Assembly: GCA_031772625.1 (NCBI GenBank)
Contig: CM062820.1
Coordinates: 1,077,625,369 to 1,077,689,368, forward strand
DNA length: 64,000 nt
Reading direction: 5' to 3'
From: Pinus tabuliformis
Lineage: Eukaryota > Streptophyta > Pinopsida > Pinales > Pinaceae
The position numbers and the translations under genes were made by a program. Of this stretch, positions 10,331-21,152 are shown in pieces. The notes under the pieces were generated by a model. It ran no database searches and was not told the DNA's origin. It was given only the letters and a program-made list of their open reading frames with translations. Each line of letters begins with the position of its first letter. The stretch's first letter is position 1.

Positions 10331-12176
10331 TTCATTTCCAGGGTCAAATACAGTTGACTCGCTAGTCTCCACGAACGACAAGGTTTTGATTAACTTTCTT
10401 CCACGATTGCGGACTACTTGATCAACTCAAAATAAAGGGGAGAATAATATTATTCCGAATTAAATAAATTTTAATGACGCTTTGACACAACTTTGCTTTT
10501 TCAATTTTTAAGAGTCGAGAAAAAGCTAACGATGACTCTAGTCCCCTTCGATTTTTAATGAGCCTGAAGTGACAAGTGCTTAGATGGACCTTTTCATTTA
10601 AGGAGTCAAAAAGGAACGAAAGTGACTACTCTGGAAATCTAGACAAAGGGATTACCAAACCAATCGCAAAACTGCAATATACACCTTGGCGATTAATTAA
10701 AGAGAAATTACCAAGGACTTATGTACGGCAGTCAATCTTCTCGAATGTTGTGTTCAGTGCATTGCAATTGATATGGCGGCAGACACGGCTTCCTATGGAT
10801 AAAGGATATAGCCTATTGTGGTGTCCCAATATATACTCAAGTACGGGGAGCACAAGTCTGTGCTAGCACTTGTCGTATCAAAGAGGAGGAATCACCCAAC
10901 CTTTGATGAAAACAATAGTTACTAGATTTTACGACGCCGGAACACGTCTCTAGCCTAGACCTCTAGTTGTGTTGCGCTAGGTTCCAAAGTGTTGTTAAGT
11001 TCATTGAAATTTATTTTAGAATTGATCTTGTTTAGAAGTTTTCCTTTCAATGGTTCATCGTGTGATGTAGATGTAAAATTCCTAAATGCAATCTACAATG
11101 ATAAACAATCGTTTTTTATTTTTAGCAATGAAAATCCTAGCTACTAAGGAAAGAAGATTACGATTTATTTCAAACAAAGAGCAAAGAACACACACTAAAT
11201 GCACTTTTCCTAAATCATTTTTCGCACACAGTATAAATGCAAATGAAAATGCATGTATTTGTTTTTAGTTCCCTTTAATGTGAAAAATACCAAAAAGGAA
11301 AACTAAGTAGAGCAAATATCTGAAATATTTTTACTCAAAGCGACATTTCAACAATTTCTTTTTCAAAATGGAAAGGAAGACTAAACGCCACTTTTTGATT
11401 TCGAATAGAAAATGCTTTCGACACTTCAAATATCAACAAATAAAATCAAATACATGAAAAAAAGTTTAATCGACTATCTAGAGAAGGAATACTTTACGAC
11501 ACTTCTCTTTTTGACACAAAATGACAGTTATGACACTTTTTGCACCAAAACGACAGATCAATTTAAGCAACTTTTCGACAAAGGATTGTAAATGATGGAC
11601 AAATACATAAAAACATTTACTAATCCTAATCAATGGAGGCTGAACTATGTAAAGCAAGCAGGCTTCAGCAATGAGATACTGTTCATAAGCAGCAAAAACA
11701 ACTAAACAGAGCTGAAAACAAAGACAAAAAACCCCAATTTTCAAGGAGAGAAACAAGTTAAGTCAGTCATCGCACCTATGCTTCACAGAAACAAGTATGA
11801 ATCACACCTGCTACACTCGGGAAGTGCAATGCATACTGGTTGACAATGATAGATAGTGTGATGGGCCAGTGAGTGCAACTGAGATGGGTTTTGGCTTAAA
11901 TTTCCAGCTTATTCCAGTGAGTTAAGCTGAGCTATTATGGACAGTAAAGAGAAAAGTACAGGGGTAAGATCTTGGGAGGTTACTAAGCTACCAAAAGGGC
12001 ATCTAGAATGCTTGTAAGTTAGATGTTCAAATCATAAACTAAACTGGAGATTGACTAAAGCAACATTCATCTACTTTGCAATTGCAGAGCAAGAGCAGTT
12101 CAAAGGCTATTTGGCTAATTTCAGGCTTTGTCTATAGTTTATAAAACAAACAAAAAAATAAACAAAACATCTATTC
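10331..12176 (-). other. Untranslated leader of element E
   Basis: No gene is seen between the gag start region and the primer-binding site. Short plus- and minus-strand open frames here carry no recognisable domain. Blocks resembling the 500-705 repeat (for example TTTTTAATGAGCCTGAA near 10,553) occur near the right-hand start of the gag region. Confidence 0.55.
11801..11865. repeat. Partial copy of the palindromic motif (ATCACAC ... GTGTGATGGG)
   Basis: ATCACAC at 11,801-11,807 pairs with GTGTGAT at 11,856-11,862, and between them AGTGCAATGCATACTGG (11,823-11,839) matches the inner arm of the 1,496-1,596 palindrome. Confidence 0.65.
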
Positions 12177-12196
12177 GATCCCCAGTGGAGTCGCCA
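12177..12196 (-). promoter_or_regulatory. Primer-binding site of element E
   Basis: On the minus strand this reads TGGCGACTCCACTGGGGATC, starting with the usual TGG that pairs with a tRNA 3' end. The same core (TGGCGACTCCACTGG) follows the 5' LTR of element B at 33,738. This sequence is typical of plant Tat-group elements. It lies 3 bases inside the LTR end at 12,200. Confidence 0.85.
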
Positions 12197-12763
12197 TTTT
12201 GTTTCTGGGAAAACTAGTGTCTTTTCGATCTGCTAGCCCTCTAGGATTGGCAGCTATCCTAGAAACAAACAATCAAAGCAATTTGGGATTTCCTCTATGT
12301 ATGATAGATAAGAGAGAGGCAAAGGAACCAACCTGGGTCTTCCGCTTAACTCCTTGCTTGATCTCTCTCCCCCTTGATAGAGCTTGCAACTCCTCTCCAT
12401 ACTTATCCTACTTGGAGAGTACCTGTAGAAACACAGTAACAAAGAACTATCAAAGCATCTCGATCTATTATATCATAAACAATGCAGAATCAGAAATACA
12501 TTGAACATATAATGGCATTCACAAATAACAACATTAAAAAATACATAATTGTATGGAGGAAAACTCAAAGAACTTTATTAAAATAGAAGGGAGAATTACA
12601 ACCCAGCTATCTGATCCAGCATCATCCTCCCAACATCAAAGCCCTCTTCACCTCATGAAAAGCAAGATCACCCAACAATACAATGCTCTTTCTCAAAGAC
12701 AAACTATCAGCACTTCCTTACAAATTACAAAATTCCAGCCTCTAGATCTCTCAGATGAGGGAT

Positions 12764-12773
12764 CCATTTATAG
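12764..12773 (-). promoter_or_regulatory. TATA-like box of the element E LTR
   Basis: CTATAAATGG on the minus strand, in the LTR and upstream of the primer-binding site in the direction of transcription. The position is consistent with a promoter, but this is inferred from sequence only. Confidence 0.4.
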
Positions 12774-13006
12774 ATGTCTGCAAGGGTGTGAGTCATCTCT
12801 GGGTTTTTGATTAGTGTCATTCCACTTGTTGTTCTTAGTTCCACTTGGAGATTTCTTGGATCTCTTACTCATCCTTGGGCAAATTCAGAGAGGCAAGTGT
12901 CATAAGAGAAGCTTCTAGAAGATTCCATGAGCATCCACTTAGAAAACTGTCTCGGACATTTGTCCATTCTTGCTCATCACACCCCACAGAAGGCCTCTTC
13001 AGTATT

Positions 13007-13046
13007 CATCACACCTGGCTAGTGTAGAAGTCAGTATGCATTGCAC
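13007..13046. repeat. Inverted copy of the 1,522-1,551 motif
   Basis: The reverse complement of this stretch, containing GGTGCAATGCATACTGACTT and TACACTAGCC, matches 1,522-1,551 at about 30 of 33 positions. It is followed on its other side by AGGTGTGATGA, echoing the outer arms there. Confidence 0.75.
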
Positions 13047-13050
13047 CCTG

Positions 13051-15001
13051 ACAGTGGAGCAGTTAGTATGGTCTAGTTTTGGCCAGTTTTGAGTGGTTTT
13101 TCAGGTGGAAATTTTGGGGAATGATGTAATTAGTTGACCATGATCCTTTAGGGTATGAAACAACACTTCTAGGGGTTAAAGATCCCTTGGTTTATCGACA
13201 TATAATATTGGGGTTGTAGTGCCCAAATATGTCTATAACAGCGGCCACCATTGTTATTACCTCCTCACACCGGTCCACTTCATAACCCACTTAAAACCTT
13301 TCAAAAAACACTGGTACTTATCAAACTCTATCACAAAAAGCCCAGCACTGAATTCATGCAGAATTATTGAAATTAGCAGGGCTTTGTCGTGTGGGTAGAG
13401 ATGGATTATTGTTGTTTCATTGCCCAAATCCTTGAAATCCTTTCATGCGTTACATTTCTCGTCATCATCGATACCCAATTCAATTACTCAATCCCAAAAT
13501 CCCATGTGGATTACATAAAAACTTGCATAAAAGCTCAGGTTATCACAACCCACTTGCTTTCTCTTGAGAAAATTCTCATCCATTCCTCTGCCTCTGCAAA
13601 ATATATCGGTAAATCCTCCAAGAAAACTAGTTGCCGAGTCAACTCTCCGTAACCGCAGTTAACCTGTGCATTCAAACACCATCATTCGGGATATTTTTGG
13701 GATACGAGGGCCGGATATGGTGTTACTAGGAGTTTTATTTGTAATAAATGGACGACGTGGCTAGTTTCTTTGAATAGAGCCAGCTGGTGGGAATCAATGA
13801 CTCTCATTTCCCAGGAACCTTGAATTGTCGGTCCAGAGGGATTGGCCGTCATTCAGAAAATCGTTGGGTATATTTGGCATTTTGTTGGTTGCAAACAATG
13901 TGTATCAAGGTGGATTCGGAGCCCGGTGTTGAATTTACGAGGTTGTTAACGAAATTTCTTGGCTTTAATTTAATTACTTCCAAACATCTCTGACACCATT
14001 AATGCGACGGATTCAAAAATTTGGACAAATGCTAGTTTACCCTAAATCTAAGTCAAGCTGAAGATATCTCTACAAATTGCTCCACACATTCCCTGAATAT
14101 TAAAATGCCGCATCGCCAACATTTAAGCTGATTCCCAGAAATTAAGGTTATTGACCCGAACTTGTGGGATAAGGGTGACTCATATCGTCTTGTTTTTCTA
14201 GGTAAAAGAAATAGCTCTAAATCTAGAAAGAATTATAGAAATTATATTGAAAATTAGAGTTCTGCTTTGTCTAAATCCAGTTAGAATAGAAATCATATCG
14301 AAAATTAGAGTTCCATTTTATCCTTTCAGTTAACCCTCTTGAATTTTCCGCATTAAATTAATAGCCTTTCGTATTAGTTTAGCTTCCATCGGTTCTCTGT
14401 CATGTGATGAATCAAATGAGCATGCTTATTATTCAATCCAGTGTATTTCCCTCCGCTTGTTTAAGTTTTTCATTCCTATTAAGCATAGGAGAACAGAGTA
14501 GTGCAGAGTAGAACATGTTGTTAAACTTACTGATGAAATGCATGAACCAGAGAGTTTAGCTGATAGACACAGGGTAAACAAGTCGATTAATTTAATTAAG
14601 AAATATTCTGACTGAGAATATGCCCATATCGGAGAATATCACAAACATGAAGTCCAATACGAAGAAGAAGAAAGATGTGAGATTGATGTTAAGATTGAGA
14701 TTGATCACCCAACTGGAAATTTAAGCAGAATTGATAAGTGGAGAAAGAGATAGACCAATAAGAGTTTTATATATTTTGCTATTGATTAAATGGACAAACT
14801 AGTGCCGAATCCACAAGCAATTATATTCAACGATAATAAACTTAAAGTAATTTTCAACTTAAATACAAATATAAATAACATATAATTATACAAGGGCTTA
14901 TAGGTTTCAAGAGTTGGATTGAACACAAAATATAAAATTTAGATATTAGATAATTTTTTTTCTACATTAAAATGCCCATAGGCCCTAAGGGTTGAGCCTA
15001 A
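13051..15001. other. No gene recognised; possible leader of element F or old flank
   Basis: I see no domain in any frame. An imperfect tandem repeat of about 54 bp occurs at 14,216-14,325 (shared blocks CTAAATC and GAAAATTAGAGTTC). The stretch lies on the internal side of the primer-binding site at 15,002-15,013, so part of it may be the leader of element F. Confidence 0.45.
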
Positions 15002-15013
15002 CCTTTGATACCA
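15002..15013 (-). promoter_or_regulatory. Primer-binding site of element F (initiator-Met type)
   Basis: The minus strand reads TGGTATCAAAGG immediately after an LTR end (…GGGCTGTTACA). TGGTATCA is the common plant primer-binding start, complementary to the 3' end of initiator methionine tRNA. Confidence 0.7.
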
Positions 15014-15015
15014 TA

Positions 15016-15693
15016 TGTAACAGCCCTGAAATAAAAATACATAATTAATTAGATTAATCAAGTGAATTATAATCAACATGCAATTTATCAACTAGTTAAC
15101 ATTAAATTTCAAAAGAAATGTGAGAGACAACTTACCTGTGGAACGCTAGTTGAATTCTGCTAACTGCAACAAAGTCTTGGGGATGACTCTCCACCCAACC
15201 GTAGGCTCAATTGAAAAAAACCTTGCTACAACTAGCCACCCCTGAGCCCTCAATCAACGTACTACTGCCAGAGTATCATTTGTCTCACAACACTATTCTC
15301 CCAAGAGAATGGATGGTGGAATCATGGAATGATGGAATGCCTCTCATCTTCCTCCCCATCTATTAAATAGAGCAAACATTGAAAGTGGAACCACATGCAC
15401 ACACTCCATGTGTCAACATGTAACTTTACTGCTTTCTCATTTTATTTTTTTGTTTTTACTTTTTGATAGCTTTACTGATTTTTACTGTTTTTCTTGTTTT
15501 ATTTCTTTTGTTTTTACTTTTTGATAGCTTTACTGATTTTTACTATTTTTCTATTTATTCTTATTTATATTTATTTAGAGCATGTAATTAATTTGTTATT
15601 ATTATTTATTTATTTATTTTATTTATTGTTTATTATTTTACTTATTTAATATTATATTATATTATTTATTATTTATTATTAAGGGACATTACA
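15016..15693 (-). repeat. LTR of element F (678 bp)
   Basis: The edges are inverted: TGTAACAGCCC at the left and GGGACATTACA at the right, which is the TGTAAYRKCCC...TTACA style of many plant LTRs. A primer-binding site lies just outside the left edge, so this is a 5' LTR of a minus-strand element. It abuts the interior of the element G LTR at its right edge. No matching second LTR or coding region of F was found in the window. Confidence 0.75.
15451..15566. repeat. Tandem repeat in LTR F, period 58 bp
   Basis: Two near-identical copies of a T-rich unit beginning TGTTTTTACTTTTTGATAGC start at 15,451 and 15,509. Confidence 0.75.
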
Positions 15694-16073
15694 CATAGTA
15701 ATAAATAAGGTGGTTAACCTGTATCATGTAAGGGATCACAAGTAGTTAGCAATAATGTAATAAACCCATTGTATTAGATAGATGGTATTGAGGGAACCAT
15801 GGTAATGACCCATGGTATTGTATGTATGAGGCCTATATAGAGGCTAGAGGCTCCCCATTGAGAGAGGTCAAAGATTATTGTATGAACAGGCATATGGCTT
15901 GTGGAGTGTTCTCCTTCCTTAAGGAGTGAATGTATGGTGTAGCTCTACCTTAAGGATTTGATCAATAAAGAAGAATTTCTATCTATATTAAGATCTTGTT
16001 ATTTCTTGGGTTTATTTCTATTATCATATATTTCCGGGTTAGATCTATAACAAGTGGTATTAGAGCTATAACA
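15694..16073 (+). repeat. 5' LTR of element G, left end missing
   Basis: It is colinear with 17,998-18,364 from CATAGTAATAAATAAGG to CTATAACA. The 75 bp that start the 3' LTR (TGTAGTATACCTAGGGG...) have no counterpart here. The GCCTATATAGAGGC block near 15,831 is a TATA-like promoter candidate. Confidence 0.85.
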
Positions 16074-16086
16074 AGTGGTATTAGAG
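16045..16086 (+). repeat. 21 bp tandem repeat spanning the LTR end and primer-binding site of element G
   Basis: CTATAACAAGTGGTATTAGAG occurs twice without a gap (16,045-16,065 and 16,066-16,086). Each copy holds a TGGTAT primer-binding start. The 3' LTR at 18,343-18,364 retains the first copy, which shows that the functional LTR end is now after that copy. Confidence 0.85.
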
Positions 16087-16136
16087 CACTTTCTTGGGCA
16101 AAGTGGAGAATTTATTTATTTTTTTTTACAGGAATG

Positions 16137-16495
16137 TTTTGGGGCGGCGAGTTTGAAGATCAAATCTATATGTTTTGGTGCAAAATTTGCAGAACCTAAT
16201 TGTAGATCTGAGTTTTTGCCGAAAAACTATCTATTTTGAAAAAAAAAATCAGCCAAATCAGAGTCCAGATGAGGGAGATATTGCTGATTTAAAAATCAGT
16301 TGGGTTGCAGACATTTTTCGGGTCGGCGAGTTTGCGGAGAAGATCTGTACGTTTTGGTGAAAAATCTACAGAATCTAATTGTAGATATGGATTTTTTGTG
16401 AAAAAATACCCAAGTTAAAAAAAAAAAAATCAGTCGAATTGGAGTCCGGATGAGGGAGATATCGCTGATTTAAAATCAGCGCTTTTTTTCAGAAA
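16137..16495 (+). repeat. Tandem repeat in element G leader, period about 179 bp
   Basis: Two diverged copies share CGGCGAGTTT (16,145 and 16,324), TGTACGTTTTGGTG or TATATGTTTTGGTG, and AGATGAGGGAGATATTGCTG or GGATGAGGGAGATATCGCTG. They lie between the primer-binding site and the gag-like start. Confidence 0.7.
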
Positions 16496-16694
16496 TTTTT
16501 TGTGATGGTGGGACAGCTGCAGCACGGATCTGAAATTGCAGTGCCTAGATCGAGATTTATACCACATGGGAAGATGTAGAATGGTTGTTCTATTTCTGAA
16601 AACAGGTCATAATAGGGATTCTGAGCAATATTGATGGAATTGTGTCCATTTCAAATTTTCGCCAAGTAAGCGCTTTGTTTTCAAAACCCTCTTC

Positions 16695-17540
16695 ATGGCG
16701 GTTCTATGTTTTACAGGAAAAGATAATGGTCGTACTATTGAAGAATTCATAAAAAATCAAAAGTCAGTATGGGTAAAAAATTGGAAATTTTGGGTAGTGA
16801 ACCAGTTTAAAGATGAGGTGGCCACATGGTGGGAATTACTTAACAAAAAGAAGTTGTACAACCTTTCAGATGAAGAATTTGAAAAATTACTTTTAGACAG
16901 ATGGTCTCATGCCAGAAAACAAGATAATGAGAAACATGTGGGGTTATTTCCTACTGGTATCTCCTTATTGCAAGTTCATGGATTGCTTCAGAAGGAGAAG
17001 ATCATTGTGTCTGTAAATCCTAGTTGCAAGAAAAATCTTATAAGTGTTAATTTGGAAAAAATATTGCAAGTTCCAACAAAACACATTGAAACCACATAGA
17101 TTGATAATGAGGATGTTCAAGTTTATAAAGATTTGAAGATTTCTATGGACAAGTATGTATTGCATTTTGATTTTTATGATTCAGATATGGCTAATGAGGA
17201 TGTTGTTTTGGGATACCCTTGGATGGAATTGGTGGGTACTATAAATATTAATGTGCAGAAGAAATTCCTGAAGCTCTGGTATAAAAAGAAGAAAATTACA
17301 CTACAAGATATTTCCATCAATAAATAAGTAGAGTCCAAGGAGGTTGAAGCAGAAGATGTTCCACGGACTGACATATCAGGTGATGAGCCATTGATGGTCG
17401 ACAAACAAACACAAACATCAAACAAGGTACCAGAAAAATAGGTAGAGTCCAAGGAAGCTGAAGCAGAAAATGTTACATCAGATGAGGACTCAGTGGTTGA
17501 AGTAATATTGGAAGAGAAGAAACAACAACAGGCATGAAAA
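16695..17540 (+). pseudogene. Gag/protease-like remains of element G
   Basis: The first part, starting MAVLCFTGKDNGRTIEEF, has the gag-like tryptophan pattern (VATWWELLNKK, then FEKLLLDRWSHA). A second part has SCKKNLISVNLEKILQVP and later VLGYPWMELVGTININVQKK, which matches the layout of a retropepsin domain (active-site loop, then the hydrophobic LGYPW block). The tail is acidic and repetitive, with a VESKE-EAE block occurring twice. Nothing resembling RT, RNase H or integrase follows before the 3' LTR. The coding region is broken. Confidence 0.6.
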
Positions 17541-17922
17541 CATGTACCAGATACCAATCAGGCTCCATTAGGTGGTGAATTAAAGAAAGATACACCGTTG
17601 GTTAACACTTCAACATATCACCACCCACATCACCCTGCAAGAAAACAACCAACAAGATGGCAAAGAATTAACCACAGGGACAAAAACCCTTGTAGGATAG
17701 ATAGAGAGGGGCGGCGATCCACCTACTACGCATCAACATAGAAGAGCCGCCAGGGTCAACCTCCATCTCAAGCGAACGAGGCACCAGCTAGATCAAGAGC
17801 TCACCTTTCTCTGGGATGGCTAGATGCACGTGCATGGTACCAGTGGACTACTCTTTTGAGTAGATCTTATTATTTGTGTTCTTCCCATGTTTCAGGGACG
17901 AAACATGTTAAGGGGGGTGGAA

Positions 17923-18364
17923 TGTAGTATACCTAGGGGGGATAATATGGGGTACAAAGGGAGGTACCCAAGGGAATAATGTAATAATGGGATGGGCCAT
18001 AGTAATAAATAAGGTGGTTAACTCGTATCATGTAAGGGACCACAAGTAGTTAGCAATAATTTAATAAGCCCATGGTATTAGATAGATGGTATTGAGGGAA
18101 CCATGGTATTGTATGTATGAGGCCTATATAGAGGCTAGAGACTCCCCATTGAGAGAGGTCAAGGATTATTGTATGAACAGGCATATGGCTTGTTGAGTGT
18201 TCTCCTTCCTTAAGGAGTGAATGTATGGTGTTATCCTACCTTAAGGGTTTGATCAATACAGAAGAATTTCTATCTATATTTAGATCTTGTTATTTCTTGG
18301 GTTTATTCCTATTAGCATATATTTCTGGGTTAGATCTATAACAAGTGGTATCAGAGCTATAACA
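17923..18364 (+). repeat. 3' LTR of element G
   Basis: It starts TGTAGTATACC right after a purine tract (AAGGGGGGTGGAA, 17,910-17,922) and ends CTATAACA at 18,364. It contains one copy of the AGTGGTATCAGAGC primer-binding sequence near its end. Confidence 0.85.
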
Positions 18365-18365
18365 A

Positions 18366-18505
18366 AGGTAATAGATGTGTATTGGTGTATATATTATGTG
18401 GTTGGGCTAGTTGAAGGTGAACTAGTGGTGAAGGTGAATTCCTAAGAATAGAAAAGGTGATTGTTGATGATGATAATGATTTCCACCATTTATAAAGACT
18501 AACTC
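18366..18505 (+). repeat. Direct repeat R1, left copy (about 138 bp)
   Basis: From AGGTAATAGATGTGTATTGG to TATAAAGACTAACT this is nearly identical to 19,985-20,122 (a handful of differences). It begins immediately after element G. Confidence 0.85.
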
Positions 18506-19984
18506 CACGCACCCGTCACCCCCCGTAGTTGGATTTTAATTTATTTTTGGTTGTGATAACATTTCTCCTATTCATGGGATACGTAGTTGGATTTTAGTTG
18601 AATTGATGTAATTCCCTTTTTTGCATTGTTGTGATTTGTAGATATTCTTTTCAATTATTGTGGTTATCATGATTTGCAGATATTCTTTTCAATTGTTGTG
18701 GTTATCAATATGACGTCAACAACTTTTGGACGCATAAGGGGGAAGATTTTAATGTAGGGGGGATTTTGTTAGGTTGTTACGGATTTTCTTATTTAATATT
18801 TATTATAAATTCATTATGATAAGATATATCTTTTTATTTAAAAATTATATTTTATTAAAATTTAATAATTATGTATTGTATAATGTTTTAGTATATAAAA
18901 AAATTAATTTAAATAAATATAAAATATATTTTGTTAGATAAAAAACATATAAATATAAAACGTAATTTTTTTGACAATTATAAATTATATTTATAAATAA
19001 ATAGCATACCAAACATGGAATAAATTCAATATATTTCTAATCACTTCTTGTTTTTAATGTATTTAAAAGTAGATATTTCTCTAAATTTTTCATAAAGTAA
19101 AATATTTCCAATTTTTTAAACCAATGACTTTTACCTCTTGATGTATTTTCATTAATGGCTTCTTTAAGGTAGTTTGCTCATTTTTTCATTTTTTTAGTGT
19201 GAATTTTGTTGATATTATCTTTGTATTGAAGATAACTTATTAGGAAAATAATTTTTTATTTTTCAAATGTTATTTCTATAATAAAAAAGGGATAAAAAAG
19301 AGAATATCAATATCATTTATATTTATTATTAGTTAATAAATTTATATTCACTTTAAATTAGATTATATTGAAAATACTTTAAAGATGTTTATTAATGTTT
19401 TTCAATCAAGATGTGATTTAAAGATGTGTATTAATAGTTTTGAATCAAGAGATGTTTTATAATATGGGTTAGATTTATTAGTAAAAAATCTATAACAATA
19501 AAATAAAAAATTTAATGTGAATTTAATTTAAATATTCTCCCTCCACTGAATGTTGGAAAAAATTTTAGGCCATCAGATTAATTCCTAATTGTTAAGAGAA
19601 AACTAATAGTTATCGTGTTTAAAGTAATCAAACAATTGATTCTTGTTTCTTGATGGCTTAACGTTGAGGCTTATTCCTTTTTTGTTTCTCCTGGTCTATT
19701 TGTTCATTAGCCCTTCCAACCATTTTCCATTCATGTTTGGTCAGTATATTATTGTTTGGTTAGAAAAAAATTCAACATCTATTAGAGTTTATAGGTTTAA
19801 TAATTTGTCCAAAACATTTTTCCTCTTAAATTTTTCCATGTCAATCATTTCCTTGTGAAGGGAAAAGATGTTACCATTGTTTTCTAAATAATTGATGTTC
19901 CACTATAAGATTCCACTTTTATTTCAATACTTTCCCAATTAGTACTTGAGTTATTCATGAAGTCATTGAGAGGTGGTTGATATA
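18506..19984. other. AT-rich stretch between the two R1 copies; no gene seen
   Basis: There is no recognisable coding region. A 37-40 bp tandem repeat (blocks GATATTCTTTTCAATT and GTGGTTATCA) lies at 18,630-18,706. A purine run followed by TTGTTAGG near 18,758-18,775 looks like the junction of a Copia-type polypurine tract and LTR start, but no partner LTR was found. Confidence 0.5.
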
Positions 19985-20122
19985 AGGTAATAGATGTGTA
20001 TTGGTGTATATATTATGTGGTTGGGCTAGTTGAAGGTGAACAAGTGGTGAAGGTGAACTCCTAAGAATAGAAAAGGTGGTTGTTGATGATGATAATGATT
20101 TCCACCATCTATAAAGACTAAC
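19985..20122 (+). repeat. Direct repeat R1, right copy
   Basis: This is the partner of 18,366-18,505. The left flank is GGTTGATATA and not element G, so the original site is probably here. Confidence 0.8.
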
Positions 20123-20495
20123 TTTGGTTTATCTAACCTTATGGAAAATGATAACAATTTAATTCTTTTGTTTTAGCAATTTGTTTTTATGCTTATAAAT
20201 ATTGGAGAAACGTTTTCCTTAATATTTGTACTTTTGATGAGTATTCTTAATGGCATCAATATTCTTTGAAATGACTACCTCATTTATTCGCAATGGTTTA
20301 GCAAAGGCTTAGCAACTTTGTGCTAACCCTGTTGTTGACTGAATTTTGAAGCAATCTTTAGACACCTCCCATTTCTCATGTTAATTTGGCATAGTTAGGG
20401 GAAATAGATATCACAAAAGACTTGAAATATGAAATGGGTGCATACTAAATTTATGTGCAGGTAGAATGTAGAAGACTTCAAGCTTTTGATCAAGA
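20123..20495. other. No gene seen
   Basis: AT-rich sequence with no domain in any frame. Confidence 0.5.
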
Positions 20496-20763
20496 ATTGG
20501 TCAATGAGTGGAGAAAGAAATATGCACCAAACTTGTGTGGAAGGAAACAATCTCAACATCAAATGCACACTTTACAAAATTTTTCCACTTTTTCGGAATA
20601 GGGTCAAGTGAGGTAGTTCAATATTGAAAATTGGTCAATGAGAGGAGAAAGAAATATGCACCAAACTTGTGTGGAAGGAAACAATCTCAACATCAAATGC
20701 ACACTTCACAAACTTTTTCCACTTTTTTGGAATAGAGTCTGCTTTCTAAGGCATAAAAAGCCT
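20496..20763. repeat. Tandem repeat, period 134 bp, two copies
   Basis: ATTGGTCAATGAG starts copies at 20,496 and 20,630. Both continue through AAATATGCACCAAACTTGTG and ATCTCAACATCAAATGCACA with few differences. Confidence 0.85.
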
Positions 20764-21035
20764 TTTGTGTTTATTTATAGGTCCCTTCCTAGTCAAACAC
20801 ATAGTCATGTCTCGTAGGGTATCATGTTGAATAAAGGAAAGCTCTTGGATGCTACCATAAGAGTTCATCATGGTATCTATGAATAGTTAATTAAAGTTGC
20901 TATATCAGTTAAAAGAATTATTTAATCAACGCTCAACAAAAGATCCATTTCTCTCTTATAAAACATTATAAATTTGTTATGTCAATGACTAAAACAATCC
21001 AAATGCCCAAAAGAAGTTAAGCAAGGACAAGCAAA
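20764..21035. other. No gene seen
   Basis: AT-rich sequence between two tandem repeats; no domain recognised. Confidence 0.5.
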
Positions 21036-21152
21036 GACAAATCCAATCACCTTAAGAGCAAGTGGTAAAGGCTAGACAAATCCAATCACCTTAAGAGCAA
21101 GTGGTAAAGGCTAGACAAATCCAATCACCTTAAGAGCAAGTGGTAAAGGCTA
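21036..21152. repeat. Tandem repeat, period 39 bp, three identical copies
   Basis: The unit starts GACAAATCCAATCACC and ends GTGGTAAAGGCTA. Copies lie at 21,036-21,074, 21,075-21,113 and 21,114-21,152 with no difference that I can see, so the expansion is recent. Confidence 0.95.

Larger units (their letters stand above)
1..13050 (-). mobile_element. Element E: broken Tat-like Ty3/gypsy LTR retrotransposon, runs off left edge
   Basis: Read on the minus strand, the order is 5' LTR (about 13,050 to 12,200), primer-binding site (12,196-12,177), long leader, proline/glutamine-rich gag, zinc knuckle, protease, RT, RNase H, integrase and a second RNase H, then a region that holds an antisense coding stretch. 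This order and the style of the RT (FMDGFSRYNQI region) fit the Tat/Ogre side of plant Ty3/gypsy elements. The 3' LTR is not seen and must lie left of position 1. The element is clearly an old fossil with many breaks. The upper edge of the 5' LTR is uncertain because its partner copy is absent. Confidence 0.85.
12200..13050 (-). repeat. 5' LTR of element E (upper boundary uncertain)
   Basis: The lower edge is set by the primer-binding site; on the plus strand the LTR begins TGTTTCTGGG. On the minus strand a TATA-like CTATAAATGG lies at 12,773-12,764, about 560 bp before the LTR end, which is a reasonable position for a promoter in U3. Without the second LTR in the window, the outer end is a guess. 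Short open frames inside are not genes. Confidence 0.65.
15694..18364 (+). mobile_element. Element G: small LTR element with gag and protease-like remains only
   Basis: Two LTRs (15,694-16,073 and 17,923-18,364) flank about 1.85 kb of internal sequence with a primer-binding site, a repeat-bearing leader and one short gag/protease-like region; no RT or integrase is visible. This resembles the non-autonomous class described in plants as terminal-repeat elements with a GAG domain (TR-GAG). By eye the LTRs differ at about 5 percent of positions. The 5' LTR lacks its first 75 bp relative to the 3' LTR, because LTR F adjoins it. The coding remains are broken in a few places. Confidence 0.75.

Noticed and set aside
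12845-13993. Plus-strand frames of 60 to 87 codons around the element E LTR
   Set aside because: No recognisable content; they lie in or beside an LTR and are no longer than chance frames.
21036-21152. CRISPR-like array
   Set aside because: The 39 bp units are directly adjoining with no spacers, and the window is plant DNA; it is a simple tandem repeat.
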